From positions 69,731,850-69,795,849 of the forward strand of contig CM054113.1 of NCBI GenBank assembly GCA_028673005.1: a stretch of 64,000 nt of DNA, written 5' to 3'. The notes below the pieces were generated by a model that saw only the letters and a program-made list of their open reading frames with translations, made no database searches and was not told the origin of the DNA. The translations under genes were made by a program, and so were the position numbers. This DNA comes from Tanypteryx hageni. Lineage: Eukaryota > Arthropoda > Insecta > Odonata > Petaluridae. Below, in pieces: positions 1-11,573 of this stretch (the stretch's first letter is position 1; each line of letters begins with the position of its first letter).

Positions 1-2270
1 TATTCTCGTATAGCATCAGCTGGAGAAATGAGCTTTTTAGACGTCTAATAACATATTTAATTTCTATATTCTTATCGAAATGTCATGTATCTTCGACCCT
101 TATTATCATCTGGAGGCCTAATTATAGCTTTCATCCCGCAACTAAAAGTATTATTTCTTATAGAAATATGGGCGAACTCGATCGAGTAAGAACGATCAAC
201 GTCAGAGATCTTCATAAATAGCATATGGGATAATAATAGAATGCGATTTGTCATTGCTGAGAAATATGGAAATGCGTACACTAGATAAAACACAGAACTC
301 GGGATTTATAAGTTTAGCCCATGGTATGGAACAAGAAGATTATAGCACCAATGTATTCTGTGCCTTGAACTTTTTGTGCCACAGGGTTAGATGTTCATCA
401 CACCAAATGGTCATTTTCCAAGAATAATCATTCCAAAATTTCTCATGTCTAAATATAAAATAGTTCTATTGCATTTTGTAGTTCCTTAATTGATTACTCT
501 TTGTGTCGTTGGCTGAATTAATGGGTGTGTGTGTTGGATGGCGAATCATCCCCGTGAGCTATTATCGCCGTACTCTTTCTCACACAACTCATTCATTTCC
601 AAATAAGTCTGGATGCCACACAACACAATTTAATTAGATGAGAAAGGGTATTCAGTCATCTTTGTAATTAAATAGAATATTTAAGGGTCTCCAATAACCA
701 TAAAAAGGTGATTATTTGAAATACATAGTTTTTCAATTTGATTTCAGCCACAAGATGAGCTCGATAATTATTTCTTTTATACCCATAATTACAAATAATT
801 ATTTCAATTCTAGATGCATTTCTACATTTCCTATTACAACGGATATACCCTGTTCTGTAAGGATTAAGGTAATTCTATTGTTGATTTTCGATGGTTCGCA
901 TGTTTGAATGAAGGGGGCGATAACCTTAGCGACGGGGATTTTCCTGCCGAGGAAGGACGGTGTTCTCCAGGTCACTCCCGCTGCGAAAACGTGAGCATTT
1001 TAGTGTGAAGAGTACAAACAGAGGCCACAACGGAACTTTCTACTTTGAAAGTAACGAGCAGACTGCGGGACTCCATTTCCAATCATCTCAAAAACCTTGG
1101 ATTCTCTCTCTCTGTAGTGTACCTCTCCCGATACAAAAACCACGCCCAGAATTCTAATACAGAAATCTAGAAATTCGTATGCTGTACGCTCCTATCGACT
1201 GGTCGGCGATTCTCTTCCTTTTGTGTCGCATGTTACTTTACTTGCATTCCGATCTGAATACCGAGTAGTATTTTTATGTCTTGTCGCTGCAAAAAAATTC
1301 CGACGAGATCGCTGTTTGCAACGGAATCCTCGTTTATACTTTTACAGTCCAAGAATTCCAATGTCCGGATGAAAAATTTGGATTACGAGTTACGCCACGT
1401 GGAAATTGGGGGACGTTTTAATGGGGAATTCGAGCAATCAGAATCTTGGTGTATTTTGCTTTTGATAAAATTCCGGATAATTCAAGCGGAATTTTGAATT
1501 TCAATTTAACGAGCGCGAGTTTTCCTGATGTGATCAAAATTACAATTTCGGTTTGCTCGACGAATGAAGTCGCAGTTAAATTCGCCATTAGTGAATTAAA
1601 AATGTAAACATCTTTCATTTTTTAAATGGAATAATGAAAAAATATCGATTTGAAATGTAGAAGGGCATGAAATTAAATAAAACTAAACGAAATAAAAATT
1701 TTCGATGATCCAGTCAACTACTAATCAGGTGAATTCTATATTTACATTTAACTTGCAGTTCGCTAGATGGGTGTCTTTGTTTACCTGTTAATCAATAGGA
1801 TCTAGTGTATTACAATTATATTTTGTTACGCATTCTTGAAATCGTAACACCTGGCCAAATTGCTCATTTTATGTGCTTAAAGGCAACATTCAATGCTCGT
1901 AGTTTATGGCATCATTTGTACTACTCATTAGCCAGTGTCAGCTTGCAGTTTAATAGTGTAAATGTACAATTGCGATGAAAATAAAGCACTTCCCGTGAGT
2001 GACGTACTTGTAGCCTTGAGCGTTTCTAAAGTTGAATTTTTCCAAATTTCCGCATGTCAAAAGAGAATAAAATCGCTTAATTATCCTACATTATTGACGT
2101 CCAGTCGGTTGTAATTTTTACTCATTGCACCCTCGGCCTTATCGTGATCGAGCCAGCTTACGGTTCGCGCTAATAGACTTTGTTCATTGAACTCCATTTA
2201 TATATCAATCTAGGATATTTATTAATGTATACTGTAAATTAACACTTACCGTAAAAAAAGTTATACAGTG
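1..2270. other. Unannotated AT-rich DNA
   Basis: No gene, RNA gene or complete element is recognised. The short open frames here (60-75 codons) carry no familiar motif and have ordinary AT-rich composition. One detail stands out: 744-769 reads AGCCACAAGATGAGCTCGAT followed by AATT. Near-copies recur at 24079-24100 (+), and in reverse complement at 12341-12370 and 55655-55682, each of the latter three close to a hammerhead-like motif. This suggests an old repeat fragment. Confidence 0.5.
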
Positions 2271-2275
2271 ATTCC

Positions 2276-2410
2276 CAGTGGCGTATCGGAAAATGTTTAG
2301 GCTCCCCCAACAAATTTGAAGTCCCGGAATAAAATTTAAAGGCCAAACATAAAGATTTGGTCACCCTTGGGCCATGCCGCCCCTCTATCGCGCGGAGGTT
2401 GTTCCTTAAA
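2276..2410. mobile_element. hAT-like terminal fragment
   Basis: The sequence CAGTGGCGTATCGG followed by a run ending GGCTCCCCC resembles a common type of non-autonomous hAT terminus, and a GCCGCCCCT-like motif follows near 2379. No matching opposite terminus or clear 8-bp duplication was found, so only one end can be suggested. Confidence 0.3.
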
Positions 2411-2680
2411 AACATAGATAATCAGGATATGCCATGAAGCGGAGGTTTAAATACATTTTGTCCCGACTTAAGGTCTTATCTGCTTCATTAAATGTCATTA
2501 CATTTGCTCTTTCGTTTAGTCACGATTGTCGTTTCGTCGATTGAATTGTTTTCTTTTATTCCGAGGTATACATTGTGATAATGCATTCGATTATGTGTTT
2601 ATAAATAAATTTGAACATATACTTGTACATATATGCATATTCACATGCATCTACGTACATATATACATGTATACATATGT

Positions 2681-2999
2681 AGTAGAGTATCTATAATCCG
2701 AGATAAACGGAACTAGAGTCATCTCGGATTGTTGAAAACTCGGATTATACGGAATGATTAAATTTAAAGTTGTAAAAATAAAAAATGTATGTATTTAGAT
2801 ATATTTATTATAAAGAACAATTACGAAACCAAATTTAATTAACATTAATTAATTAACTCAATAATAAAACATGCATATTAAATTAATTATAAAAACCATC
2901 GAGAGTCTTTTGTTTCTTTGCCATACATATTTTTTCGCCGTGATGTCGTTGAGAACCGGCCTCGGATTAAGCGGAGCTCGGATTATCGAGACTATACTG
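2681..2999. mobile_element. pogo/Tigger-type miniature element
   Basis: The two ends are inverted copies. The left carries TATAATCCGAGATAAACGG and the right, in reverse complement, reads CAGTATAGTCTCGATAATCC continuing into GAGCTCCGC. Runs of CTCGGATTA are typical of pogo/Tigger termini. The roughly 320-bp interior is AT-rich with no transposase. The expected TA target duplication has decayed (TT follows the right end). Similar inverted ends with perfect TA duplications occur in the next element at 4782-5417, but the sequences differ. Confidence 0.55.
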
Positions 3000-4779
3000 T
3001 TCGTAGGTACATAAAACTGTTATACTAATATATGACATACACAGATGTATATAAATTTATGAAAGAGCGATAAAAACAATTTTCTTCGGTTGGAATGATC
3101 TGTTTTAAAAAAGAGACAATTCCCGTCTCCGTCTTCTTTCAGCGTACCGCTATGAAGCTTTCTCTTCACCTTTCACCTACTTCGTGCACTCGAGATCACG
3201 CCTGTCAATTCGCCGCCGCTGTGTCTCCTCCCTCCCTCCTTCCTTTCCTATATGCCGCCGCCCCAACTCTCGTATCCTCCCTCTCACGTCTCCTTTTTCC
3301 TCCCCCCCTCTCTTTCCTCTCACTATCCTCCTTCCATTTAAGCGGTCACCGTCGGGGGCGATTTGGCTCCCATTCGAGGTCGCGGAGAGCGGGTTATGAG
3401 GATATCTAAGCGACGTCTCTTGGCAAGGAAGTAGAAAGGACTATCGTCCGGGAATAATGACAGTTTTCGCGAAACGAGGCTCGACGAAAACTCGGAGGGC
3501 TTTTGGTGTAATTGCTAGGTGGATTGCGCGTGACCTCCTCTATAGTATTTTTCCTTAAGGTCGTAGTGTTGAAGTTTCGGAGTTTATAAACATGCCATGA
3601 ATTTTTTTTTTAATTTGACTGCACAAAAAATACTTGCATATGAGATATCTGATGGGTTTGTAACACGTTACTTGGTAAAATTACGGTTAATATCGATATT
3701 GGTATTGATAAAAATATTTTACCTGATTAGTAATAAGGAGGTTTATTAATAGCCATCAGCATTGACGTTTTAAACGAATAATTAATTTCAGTTTCTAAAA
3801 AATTAGTTTCGATACATTCATTATTCATTATTATTTTATATTATTATTATTTATATTATTATTCATTATTCAAGAAAAGCCTTTTCAGGACTTTTCAGTT
3901 ATTTCTAAAGGGTTTTAATAAAGCTTATGCTCTCTTTGTATTGAGCCGCCTCACCTTACTCCGATTTTTACGAGGTCAAATCGTTAACTAGCTCGCTTAC
4001 CAATATTCAATTTTTATGCTGATTGTGAGTCTAATGAATGTTGTCTTGTTGGAAAATTGTGTACAATTAATTATACTCTATTTTCTGTCGATGGATTTCA
4101 TGTTAATTTGAAGAATTATCATTTGCTTGTCTTGTTATACCAACCGATCATAAACATTTAGAAGTATGAATTAATTTTGATATTATTAATATTATATACT
4201 GTATATATGCTGGATGATCTGTGCTTCACTAATATTTGTGTAGAAGTAATTCAATTTTATTTGTACACAAATTAATCAGGAATGATATAAATATCAAATT
4301 ATATCACAAAATTTCCAAGCTTATGTTCTAACATACTTACGCATACCTGTGTGATGATGCGAATAATTCTTTTTACCTGAAAAGGAACGTTATGGCTAGA
4401 GATTTGTGTAATAACATCGCTTTTGTTTTTAAGATGAAGTGATTTGTTGTAGATGTGAAACCTTAAATTACTTGTAATAGAAAAATATATAATCTTTATC
4501 TTTCGTTTAAATATAGTTTTTTTGCTGACGATGGCTTGCAGCCAAATAAGTACCTCAGGGCAATTTTAAGTAATAGCATATAGAAGGAGGTTTTTATCAT
4601 TGCTTAAAGATGCAAATTTAAAATTTTATTTTCGAGTTAATAGCTCTCCTACTTCACCTTTAATTGCTAAATGATAAGGGTTAATACAAAAGATACTCCA
4701 ACAAGGTGGTGTCTCTTTTTCCCGGCTACAGCAGATCATAAAATCAATATCCCAACTTATCGTTAAAAGAAATCTACCG
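3000..4779. other. Unannotated DNA with one CT-rich block
   Basis: No gene is recognised. Positions about 3160-3400 are pyrimidine-rich (many CTCC and CTTTCC runs) and give two overlapping open frames of 71 and 104 codons that are serine/proline/leucine-rich and look like composition artefacts. The rest is AT-rich with several simple ATT repeats near 3830-3870. Confidence 0.5.
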
Positions 4780-4781
4780 TA

Positions 4782-5417
4782 CAGGTTTTCCTCTCTTTAT
4801 GCGGGTCCGCTTTATGCGAATTCGCTATTATGCGACAAACTTATTGCTACCAGGATTTCTCTTTATGCGTCTTTGATTCGCTCTTATGCGGTTACGCGGC
4901 CAGTGCGATAAAAATGAAAGAATGTTCTCCACCATACCACAAGGCGACCATTCAATCTCTTATTGTCTCTTATGCTGTGCGTATTAATACTACAGTAAAA
5001 GATATGAGAGTGAAGAGGATATTGTAGAGTGGAGATAAGACGGAGATTTCGTGTGATACTGTTTGAGCACACTTGTGAAGCTTTGTCCCCTATCCCGCGG
5101 AACTTGCGTAGGGCTAACAATAAGACAACCCTCCAGTACTTTAAACCTCCACTATTGTGTCACTCACAACAGCCACCACTTGTGATCGTCTGTTTCCTTT
5201 TATTGGCGAGTATAATTTAGTGTTAATTGTTTTAAGTTTGTATTTAGCGCATAAGAAGTCGTAATGGAGCGAAATAAAAGCGCCTTGGAGGGGAGTTAGG
5301 ATTGATTGTGGAACGTATCCCTATTTTTTACATGTAAATATAGGTTCTGTTTATGTGAATTCGCTATATGCGTCCCTTTCTTGAAACGCAACCCCCGCAT
5401 AAAGAGAGGGAAACCTG
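4782..5417. mobile_element. Non-autonomous pogo/Tigger-type element
   Basis: A 636-bp element bounded by near-perfect inverted repeats: left CAGGTTTTCCTCTCTTTATG, right CATAAAGAGAGGGAAACCTG. It is flanked by the dinucleotide TA on both sides (4780-4781 and 5418-5419), as expected for the Tc1/mariner-pogo superfamily. Just inside both ends are repeated TTTATGCG and GAATTCGCTAT motifs (about 4796-4833 and 5347-5372). The interior holds no recognisable transposase, only open frames under 80 codons, so it would need a transposase in trans. Confidence 0.75.
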
Positions 5418-5419
5418 TA

Positions 5420-7289
5420 ATAGCAGTCTTGGCCATTAAAAATTCTATTTCTCGCTATAACCACTTACATTTCACAAAATTTCTACGCGATTTGAAATAC
5501 CACATTATTTACGTATAGTTTTATATAATTCGTATTATTTAGTAATTCTTTTATTTTTATTTAATGGTTAAAAATAAAATCTAATACTTGCATTGAACAG
5601 TTCATTTAAGTCAAAATTACCTCAGCACGTTCGTTGCGAAAGTGGCTTGAAACGAAAAAATAAAACTTTTAATTTGTCACCGCGCGATTTTCTTCCGAGG
5701 GAGATACGAAAAATCTCCGAAAGCTTTGATCACAAATTTAAAGCCTTCAATTCTCTCTATCTCTCTTTCGCTCTCTCTCCCTCTCTCTTTCTCTCGACAC
5801 CGTTCGTGGCAACCGAGGCAACAGCTTACTACGGCGGACAAACAATTACTTTTTCAAATTAGCAAATCAAACCAACCCCGGGTCGAGTTCTGATGCAGTA
5901 CACGAGATCACGATCCCCTCGGAATTGATGGATCGTGGCCGATATCTTCGGGGGAGAGACGGAGAATAAAAAATACATAAAGGAACTGAGGCGAGGTTCT
6001 CTCGCAACGGGAGCGTGATCTCTCCGGTGCTGGGTTGGTAACTTGTCACGGCTGTCTCTCTTTCTACCCTTTCTGCCTTTTCCTCCCCTCTCAAACTCTA
6101 TCGCATCATCACACTCTCCCCTCCCGATCCTCCCCCAACGCGCACCGTAATCTCACTCGGTACCGGAGAGTTAAAGAGAGAGAGATAGGGAGGAGGAAGA
6201 AAGCGGATGCGATCTGGTTTATCAGACACAAACGCATCGACTCCTGCCGGCGACTTTGGTTTGGGTGGGTGGAAGGTTGGGATCGGGGATGTGTGGGCGG
6301 GTTTGGGTGTGAGCCGGCGCCACGCTCACTGTTTCGGCCGGGTTGCCAGCCTGAGAACTCCGTGAGGTTAGGGCGTGAGAGGTCAAGCCCCTGGTACGAG
6401 CCCAGTTCCGGCATCTGTGTCCTACTCCACCCGCTCGCGCCGTCTCCTCTACCTCCCTCCTACTACTACTCCTCATCTCTCCCAGACCAGCCGTAGCAAC
6501 CTATTTCCTTGTCTCTCTCTCCTTTTCTTTCTCCCCTCCCTCCGAACCCTGCTCGCCCTGATATTCTTTCCCCACTCTCTCTTTCTCTCTACTATCCCCC
6601 CTCTCTCTATGATCATCGATCTTGCTACTCGGCCGTCTCTCGTTCCAGACGAAATCGTTTTAGGCGTGGTGGGGATGGCTTTTTGCACATCTGGGCTCCT
6701 CGCTCGCTGTAATATCGGAATCCTCTCTCGGAGGATTTTAGTTTTATTCCAAACGGGAAATTCATTCGGTCGTATTGTTTTTTTCTCTCTTTTTTCGTTT
6801 CCATATATTTTGTTTTAACTAATGGAGGATTTCTTCAGCGTTTCATCATTTTATGGCGCTCGGATTTGTTTTGAGTAAAAAAATATTATTTAATCGACCT
6901 TTGGACAGATGCCATTCTTTCAAAACGTGTGAGATAAAAAGCGTCTGTAAAAATAAAATAAAGTGACAGCTGTTTGAAGGTTAATGCGATGAATATTTCA
7001 CGTAAACATGCGCCTCAGAGCAACGAAATTTGATTTAAATTTAGATATATTAATATTTTATTAGCGTTCTTCGCTGTTACAAAATGAACTATTGATCGCA
7101 AGCCTATGGATTATGTAATGTAGGCAATGAATTTAACCCCTATATCTATGAAAAAGTTATGTAAACCTCTTGCGTATTTCAGCTACAAAGCAAACTTGGA
7201 CGGTAATCACTGGAACCGACAGACATAGCTGATCATTTTTTCCCAGATGCAGCGAGGGAGACAAATATAGATGTTCATCGAAATAAAGT
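5420..7289. other. CT-rich and mixed DNA without supported genes
   Basis: Positions 5745-5800 and 6040-6790 are pyrimidine-rich on the plus strand. Overlapping open frames of 70-153 codons on both strands (for example 6035-6496 plus and 6109-6414 minus) overlap each other, are rich in S/P/L or R and match nothing recognised. The block is locally CpG-rich (6230-6420), so an undetected 5' exon or promoter cannot be excluded. Confidence 0.4.
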
Positions 7290-8370
7290 TACCGCACTAG
7301 AATGCCTCCTGCCGCACCCTTCGTTAGGGTTTTGGCTCTACCAACATAATCAGTCCCATCCGAGGCCTTTCTCTTCATCTTCTTTTAAGACGTCTAATAT
7401 TCCTCTCTTCCTACTACGTCTTTGCCTCTTTCCTAGCATCCTCCCTTCATACTTCTTACAACAGATCATCTTTCAAAATTTGATCCACCCATTTCTTTCC
7501 TTTCCCTTATTGCTCTAATTAATAACAAAGTCGACTTGGGAGGGCTCTACTTTGTGAAAGGATTCCATTTAAATGAAAAGAAACTTGTAAACTAAATTTA
7601 CAAGTTACTTTTCATTTAAATGCTCTAATTAAGATCCTATCTTTCCCTTCTGCGTTTAAAACTTCCCCATTTGTTTTTCTCTCAGTCCAACTAGTTCTCG
7701 CCAGTCTTTGCCATACCCACATCTCAAAAACCTCTAATCTGCGCGTATCTTCTTTTTTCATAGTTCATATCTCACACCCATACAATGCTAAGCTCTCTTA
7801 TTATGTTTATATAGTCTCTTTTATTTAAACTGGTTGACAACAATTCTTTTCGTCTCAAAAATTCCCCCTTTGCTCTTGCTATTCTTGTCATGATCTTTTC
7901 CATTCTGAGTCAGAACACTATCTAAATATGTAAAAGAAATTCTACGTATTCCAATCTTTTTCCTTTGAATTTTATATTGTCCCGTTATTCCTCCATCCTG
8001 GTGAATCTACAGACTTTAATTTTCTTCCTCTTAATTTTCTTTTCGAATGCCTTTGCTTTTTCATTCAAGGAGCTAAATAGCATTTACAAGTCCTTTTACT
8101 CACTAATGCTTTGTCATCTGAAAATCTGATTTGACTATGCTACTCCTACTTTTAGACCTGTATCGTCATTTTTCCATGCCACTCTTATAATTTCTTCGGC
8201 AAAAACATTAAACAGGGCTAATGAGAGCGAGCAACCTCGTCTCACGCCTTTCCTAACGTTGCCCAATCTATGTCTCTATCTGCTACCCTTACCTGTGCAG
8301 CCTGATTAATTTAGATATTTATAATAAAACGCCTATTTCTCCAATCATCTCTTATTTTCCTCAACACTTA
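7290..8370 (-). pseudogene. Antisense LINE, 3' half of reverse transcriptase (remnant)
   Basis: Read on the minus strand this is the C-terminal half of a non-LTR retrotransposon polymerase. Near 8221-8290 a frame gives GVRRGCSLS, then LFNVFAEEIIRVAW, equivalent to the GVRQGCPLSPLLFN reverse-transcriptase box. Near 7330-7430 a frame gives MLGKRQRRSRKRGILD, like the basic C-terminal tail of such proteins. Several frameshifts and stops make it a pseudogene. The 5' part of the same protein continues at 11574-12130, on the far side of the hAT insertion at 8379-11565. It is also interrupted by the small hairpin insert at 7523-7620. The low-coordinate boundary is approximate. Confidence 0.7.
7523..7620. 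mobile_element. 98-bp insertion ending in a hairpin, 12-bp target duplication
   Basis: The 12 bases TGCTCTAATTAA occur at 7511-7522 and again at 7621-7632, bracketing about 98 bp of extra sequence inside the antisense LINE. The second part of the insert is a strong inverted repeat: arms 7566-7591 and 7597-7622 differ at one position in 26, with a 5-nt loop. The layout (about 43 bp of unique DNA, then a foldback, 12-bp duplication) mirrors the larger insert at 9828-10046, although no hammerhead-like motif is visible here. Confidence 0.65.
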
Positions 8371-8551
8371 CATTAGACCAAGGGTCTCAAACTCGCGGCC
8401 CCCGTGGTATGTACATTTCTGTGGTCCGCGAAGTAAGGTAGTTTACGCTAGACTGCCAAAACTCAGATGTATTTCTTATAAAATATTTCACGTAAATCTA
8501 AGAAATTTAAGAAGTATGTTAAATCAGCACTTTTAAAATATACGCAGTTTA

Positions 8552-10685
8552 TTGCTCATTCAGTTTTACAATAAGAAAATTAGGAGGTTGAAAAGGAAAG
8601 TAAGAGATGCGCACAGGAAGCTAAACACTGGCGGATGTTCACGAGATTCATATACTCAGTTATTAAAAGAATTAAATAAAGAAAAAATGGTCGCGCATGA
8701 TAGATACTTACTAAATATATTAAACTCAAAAGATAGCAACAACTTCTATAAGTATTTACGGAGAAGGAAGGATACCAAAGACAAGATTAAAAATATAAAA
8801 AATAATGAAGGGGCATTAATCATAAGCGACTTAGAAAAGGCAAACGAATTTAATAAATGGTACTCCAAAGTGTTCCAAGTGAAAACTTATGCTTTAGGCA
8901 AAGTAAGATTACCAAATGAAAGTGGACCGAGAATTGAGTTTAGCTTTAATACTATTAATAAAAAGGTAAAGAGTCTGCACTGGCATAAGTCCACAGGACC
9001 TGATAATATTGCATCAGGAGCATTAAAATTAGTGAGCGAAGCGATTATACCGTACCTAAAACACATCTTTACTGTTACCTTAGCAAACAGTTGTATCCCA
9101 TTAGAATGGAAATCAGCCACTGTTATACCTATTTATAAAGACGGAAATAAGACAGAAGTTTCAAATTATAGACCAGTAAGCCTAACGTCCGTTGTTTGCA
9201 AATTAATGGAAAAATGTCTGGCGGACTATATACAAAAGTTTTTAGAAAATAATTGTATGATATTTGAAGGTCAGGCCGGGTTCAGAAAGGGTCATTCCTG
9301 CGAGCTCCAGTTGCTAGGGTTATGTGAAGATATTGCAGAAACATTAGACAATAGCCAAGAAGCGGAAGGTATAGTGATAGATCTAACGAAAGCATTTGAT
9401 GTAGTCCCTCATGATTTACTCTTGACTAAGGTTTACGCTCTAGGAATAGATATGAGGGTAGTGCGATGGATATAAGCCTTTCTAGCAGATAGAAAACAAA
9501 GGGTTAGGATAGGAGATAGTTTATCCGATGAAATAGATGTCACCTCAGGTGTCCCTCAGGGAAGCGTTTTAGGACCGTTATTATTCTTAATCTACATAAA
9601 TGATTTACCAAGTCAAATATCCTCAAAAGTGAGACTTTTCGCAGACGACTGCGTCATTTATAGAGTAATTAAAGATGAAAATGACAGAGGTTTACTGCAG
9701 AGGGACATAGATAAGCTGATGTCTTGGGTATGTTCAAATAAAATGAAAATAAACGTTAAGAAAAGCAAGCATATTCTATTCTCTATGAAAAGGGAAAAGA
9801 GTAATTTTCCTTACTATATGGAAGGGAACAGTAGATGGTAGCTCGTAATCACTTTGGCTCCAAGTTGAACAGTTGTATAAAACTCCTTAAGCCAAAAAAA
9901 ATTGTAGGGTAAGCCCTATGCATTTCGCAGTTGAACCTTGTTCACTGCCAAGGCAGGTTCTCCCCTGAAGATGCCCACTTAGTGGGCGAAATGCATAGGG
10001 CTTACCCTACAATTTTTTTGGCTTAAGGAGTTTTATACAACTGTTCATATGGAAGGGATACAAATACCGAAGGTTGATAATATAAAATATCTTGGAATAC
10101 ATATTACGAAAGATTTAGCATGGGGTCTTCAGGCAGAATGTATAGTTTCAAAGGGTTTCAAGGCACTTAACTTTGTTATGAGAAATTTAAAACAGCAGTA
10201 GGAAAGCTAAAGAATTAGCATACAAAACAATAGTAAGGCCTATATTGGAATATTCTTCAGGAGTCTGGGATCCTCATGACAGAATACATATTAATAAATT
10301 GGAAAAGGTTCAGCGAAAGGCAGCCAGGTTTGTTATGGGTCGTTTTGGAAGAGAGGATAGTGTAACAGATATGTTAAAGCAGCTTGGGTGGGAAACTTTA
10401 GAAAAGAGGAGGAAAGTGAAAAGGTTAGTTTGTTTCTATCGAATGTATACCGGTAAACCGGCCTGGAAAGAACTAAAACTTAAGATTAAAACCCCGACAT
10501 TTAAAGGTAAAAATGATCACTTGTGTAAAGTTCGTACAAACGTTCGAAGAAAAGATGTTGGTAAATATTCATTCTTCAATAGAACAGCATTGGACTGGAA
10601 TGAATTACCTGAAGAACTTCTTATGCCCTTTCCTCAAACCGAGAAAGCATTTAAAAGTAAAATTGTTAAAAACTTTAGTATTTAA
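8552..10685 (+). pseudogene. LINE reverse transcriptase (broken ORF2)
   Basis: The polymerase would copy its own RNA at the target site. Motifs appear in order: SNYRPVSLTSVVCKLME, then GFRKGHSCELQLL, DLTKAFDVVPHDLL, VTSGVPQGSVLGPLLF and the catalytic FADD box (LFADDCVIY, about 9635-9661). These are typical of CR1/jockey-like LINEs. The first segment ends at an in-frame TAA at 9473-9475, with clear same-frame homology continuing on the other side. The frame is then split by a 219-bp foldback at 9828-10046. A further frameshift near 10195-10205 precedes the C-terminal segment (10245-10685), which begins EYSSGVWDPHDRIHINKLEK. The copy cannot encode an intact protein, but the FADD residues are preserved, suggesting fairly recent decay. 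Confidence 0.9.
9828..10046 (+). mobile_element. Foldback insertion with hammerhead-like motif (Penelope-like?)
   Basis: The 12 bases ATATGGAAGGGA at 9816-9827 and 10047-10058 bracket 219 bp inserted into the LINE polymerase gene. Arms 9867-9928 and 9986-10046 are inverted copies over about 60 bp. Just before and overlapping the right arm is CTGAAGA (9965-9971), one T, stem GCCCAC/GTGGGC with loop TTA, then GAAA (9988-9991). Downstream, GGG (9998-10000) and ACC (10004-10006) can pair with CCC (9962-9964) and GGT (9956-9958), forming a stem with a 3x3 internal loop. This matches the overall layout of a type I hammerhead ribozyme. Such motifs, inverted repeats and 10-17-bp duplications are known from Penelope-like elements. 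No Penelope coding sequence is present, so the assignment is an inference. Confidence 0.65.
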
Positions 10686-10920
10686 TATGAGTTTTTGTAG
10701 GTTAGTATTTTATTTAGTTTTTTATAGGACTTGCGCCACCAAGCGGCGTTAATTATTGTAAATAAACATTGTTGGGTTATAATTTAATCACAATACTCCA
10801 AATAACTATCTAATGTCAAATTATGGTCGATTTTTTTTTAATGAAGAAGATTATTTACTTATTCTAAATTTTTGTAGTTGTATGGACAAGTAACAAATGA
10901 AACATGTTGTAGTTTGTAGC

Positions 10921-11212
10921 TAAGCTGTTGTGACGAGAGTTCCTATGACTTGAAGTCAAGGAGTTGTATATAGTGTATAGGAACTACTATCAAAAAAGGT
11001 CATATTTTTGTATTAAGTACATTCAATTGTTATTATGTAATTTGGGCATTATGTATTGAGTGATACCTAAGCTGTTGTGACGGGAGTTCCTGTGACTTGA
11101 AGTTAAGAAGTAGTATATAGTGTATAGGAAATGGAATCAAAAAGCTTATATTTTTGTATTAAGTAAACCCAATTTTTATCATGTAATTTGGGTATTATGC
11201 ATTGAGTTGTGA
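10921..11212 (+). repeat. Two 147-bp tandem units in the LINE 3' UTR
   Basis: Units start at 10921 and 11068, each with TAAGCTGTTGTGACG, a TTCCTATGACTTGAAGT-like stretch, TATAGTGTATAGGAA, TATTTTTGTATTAAGTA and TATGTAATTTGGG. They are roughly 85-90% alike by eye. A third related unit, without a tandem partner, is present in the truncated LINE tail at 16721-16920. Confidence 0.8.
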
Positions 11213-11573
11213 TGGAGGCCCGCTGCCACCGGGACCTGCTCCCAATTGTAGCGTTTATGTGAATAATAAGCAAATTATTATTATATAAAAATTCTGCACA
11301 GGTGAAGTATGTATGTTCATCCCGCCGCCAGTGTGTGTTATGCGTGTCAAAAGAACCTAACCTTCGACGCCGAAACTAGCATTTTTGTAATGAATGGCTT
11401 TAAGGCCACATAATAGGGTTGGGGCGATTTCTTCCTTATGGAAGAGTAGAATGAATGTTCAAAGAAAATGAAACGGAGTGAGGAGTTTGCAGCCTCAATG
11501 CGGCCAGCGGGTTTGGTGGAAGGTCTTCATGCGGCCCGCGCACCGTTGTGAGTTTGAGACCCCTGTATTAGAC

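Larger units (their letters stand above)
8545..11290 (+). mobile_element. CR1/jockey-like LINE, 5'-truncated
   Basis: A plus-strand non-LTR retrotransposon copy runs from the pre-reverse-transcriptase region through the polymerase, a 3' untranslated region with two 147-bp tandem units, and a terminus near 11218-11290. The terminus contains GCCCGCTGCCACCGGGACC and GTGAATAATAAG. The same terminus recurs at 16721-16920, confirming a dispersed LINE family. The 5' junction with the hAT element is uncertain and no target duplication was identified. The apurinic-like endonuclease domain is absent, as expected for 5' truncation. Confidence 0.8.
8379..11565. mobile_element. hAT-type non-autonomous element, expanded by a nested LINE
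   Basis: The left end reads CAAGGGTCTCAAACTCGCGG and the right end, in reverse complement, CAGGGGTCTCAAACTCACAA. GCGGCC-rich subterminal DNA lies on both sides. The flanks carry a hAT-length 8-bp duplication with one mismatch: CATTAGAC at 8371-8378 and TATTAGAC at 11566-11573. Removing the element rejoins the antisense LINE reading frame. The original element would have been short, because most of its present length is the LINE at about 8545-11290. No hAT transposase is seen. Confidence 0.75.

Noticed and set aside
8552..9475. A working reverse-transcriptase gene
   Set aside because: The in-frame stop, 219-bp insertion and later frameshift show it is a LINE relic even though the FADD box is preserved.
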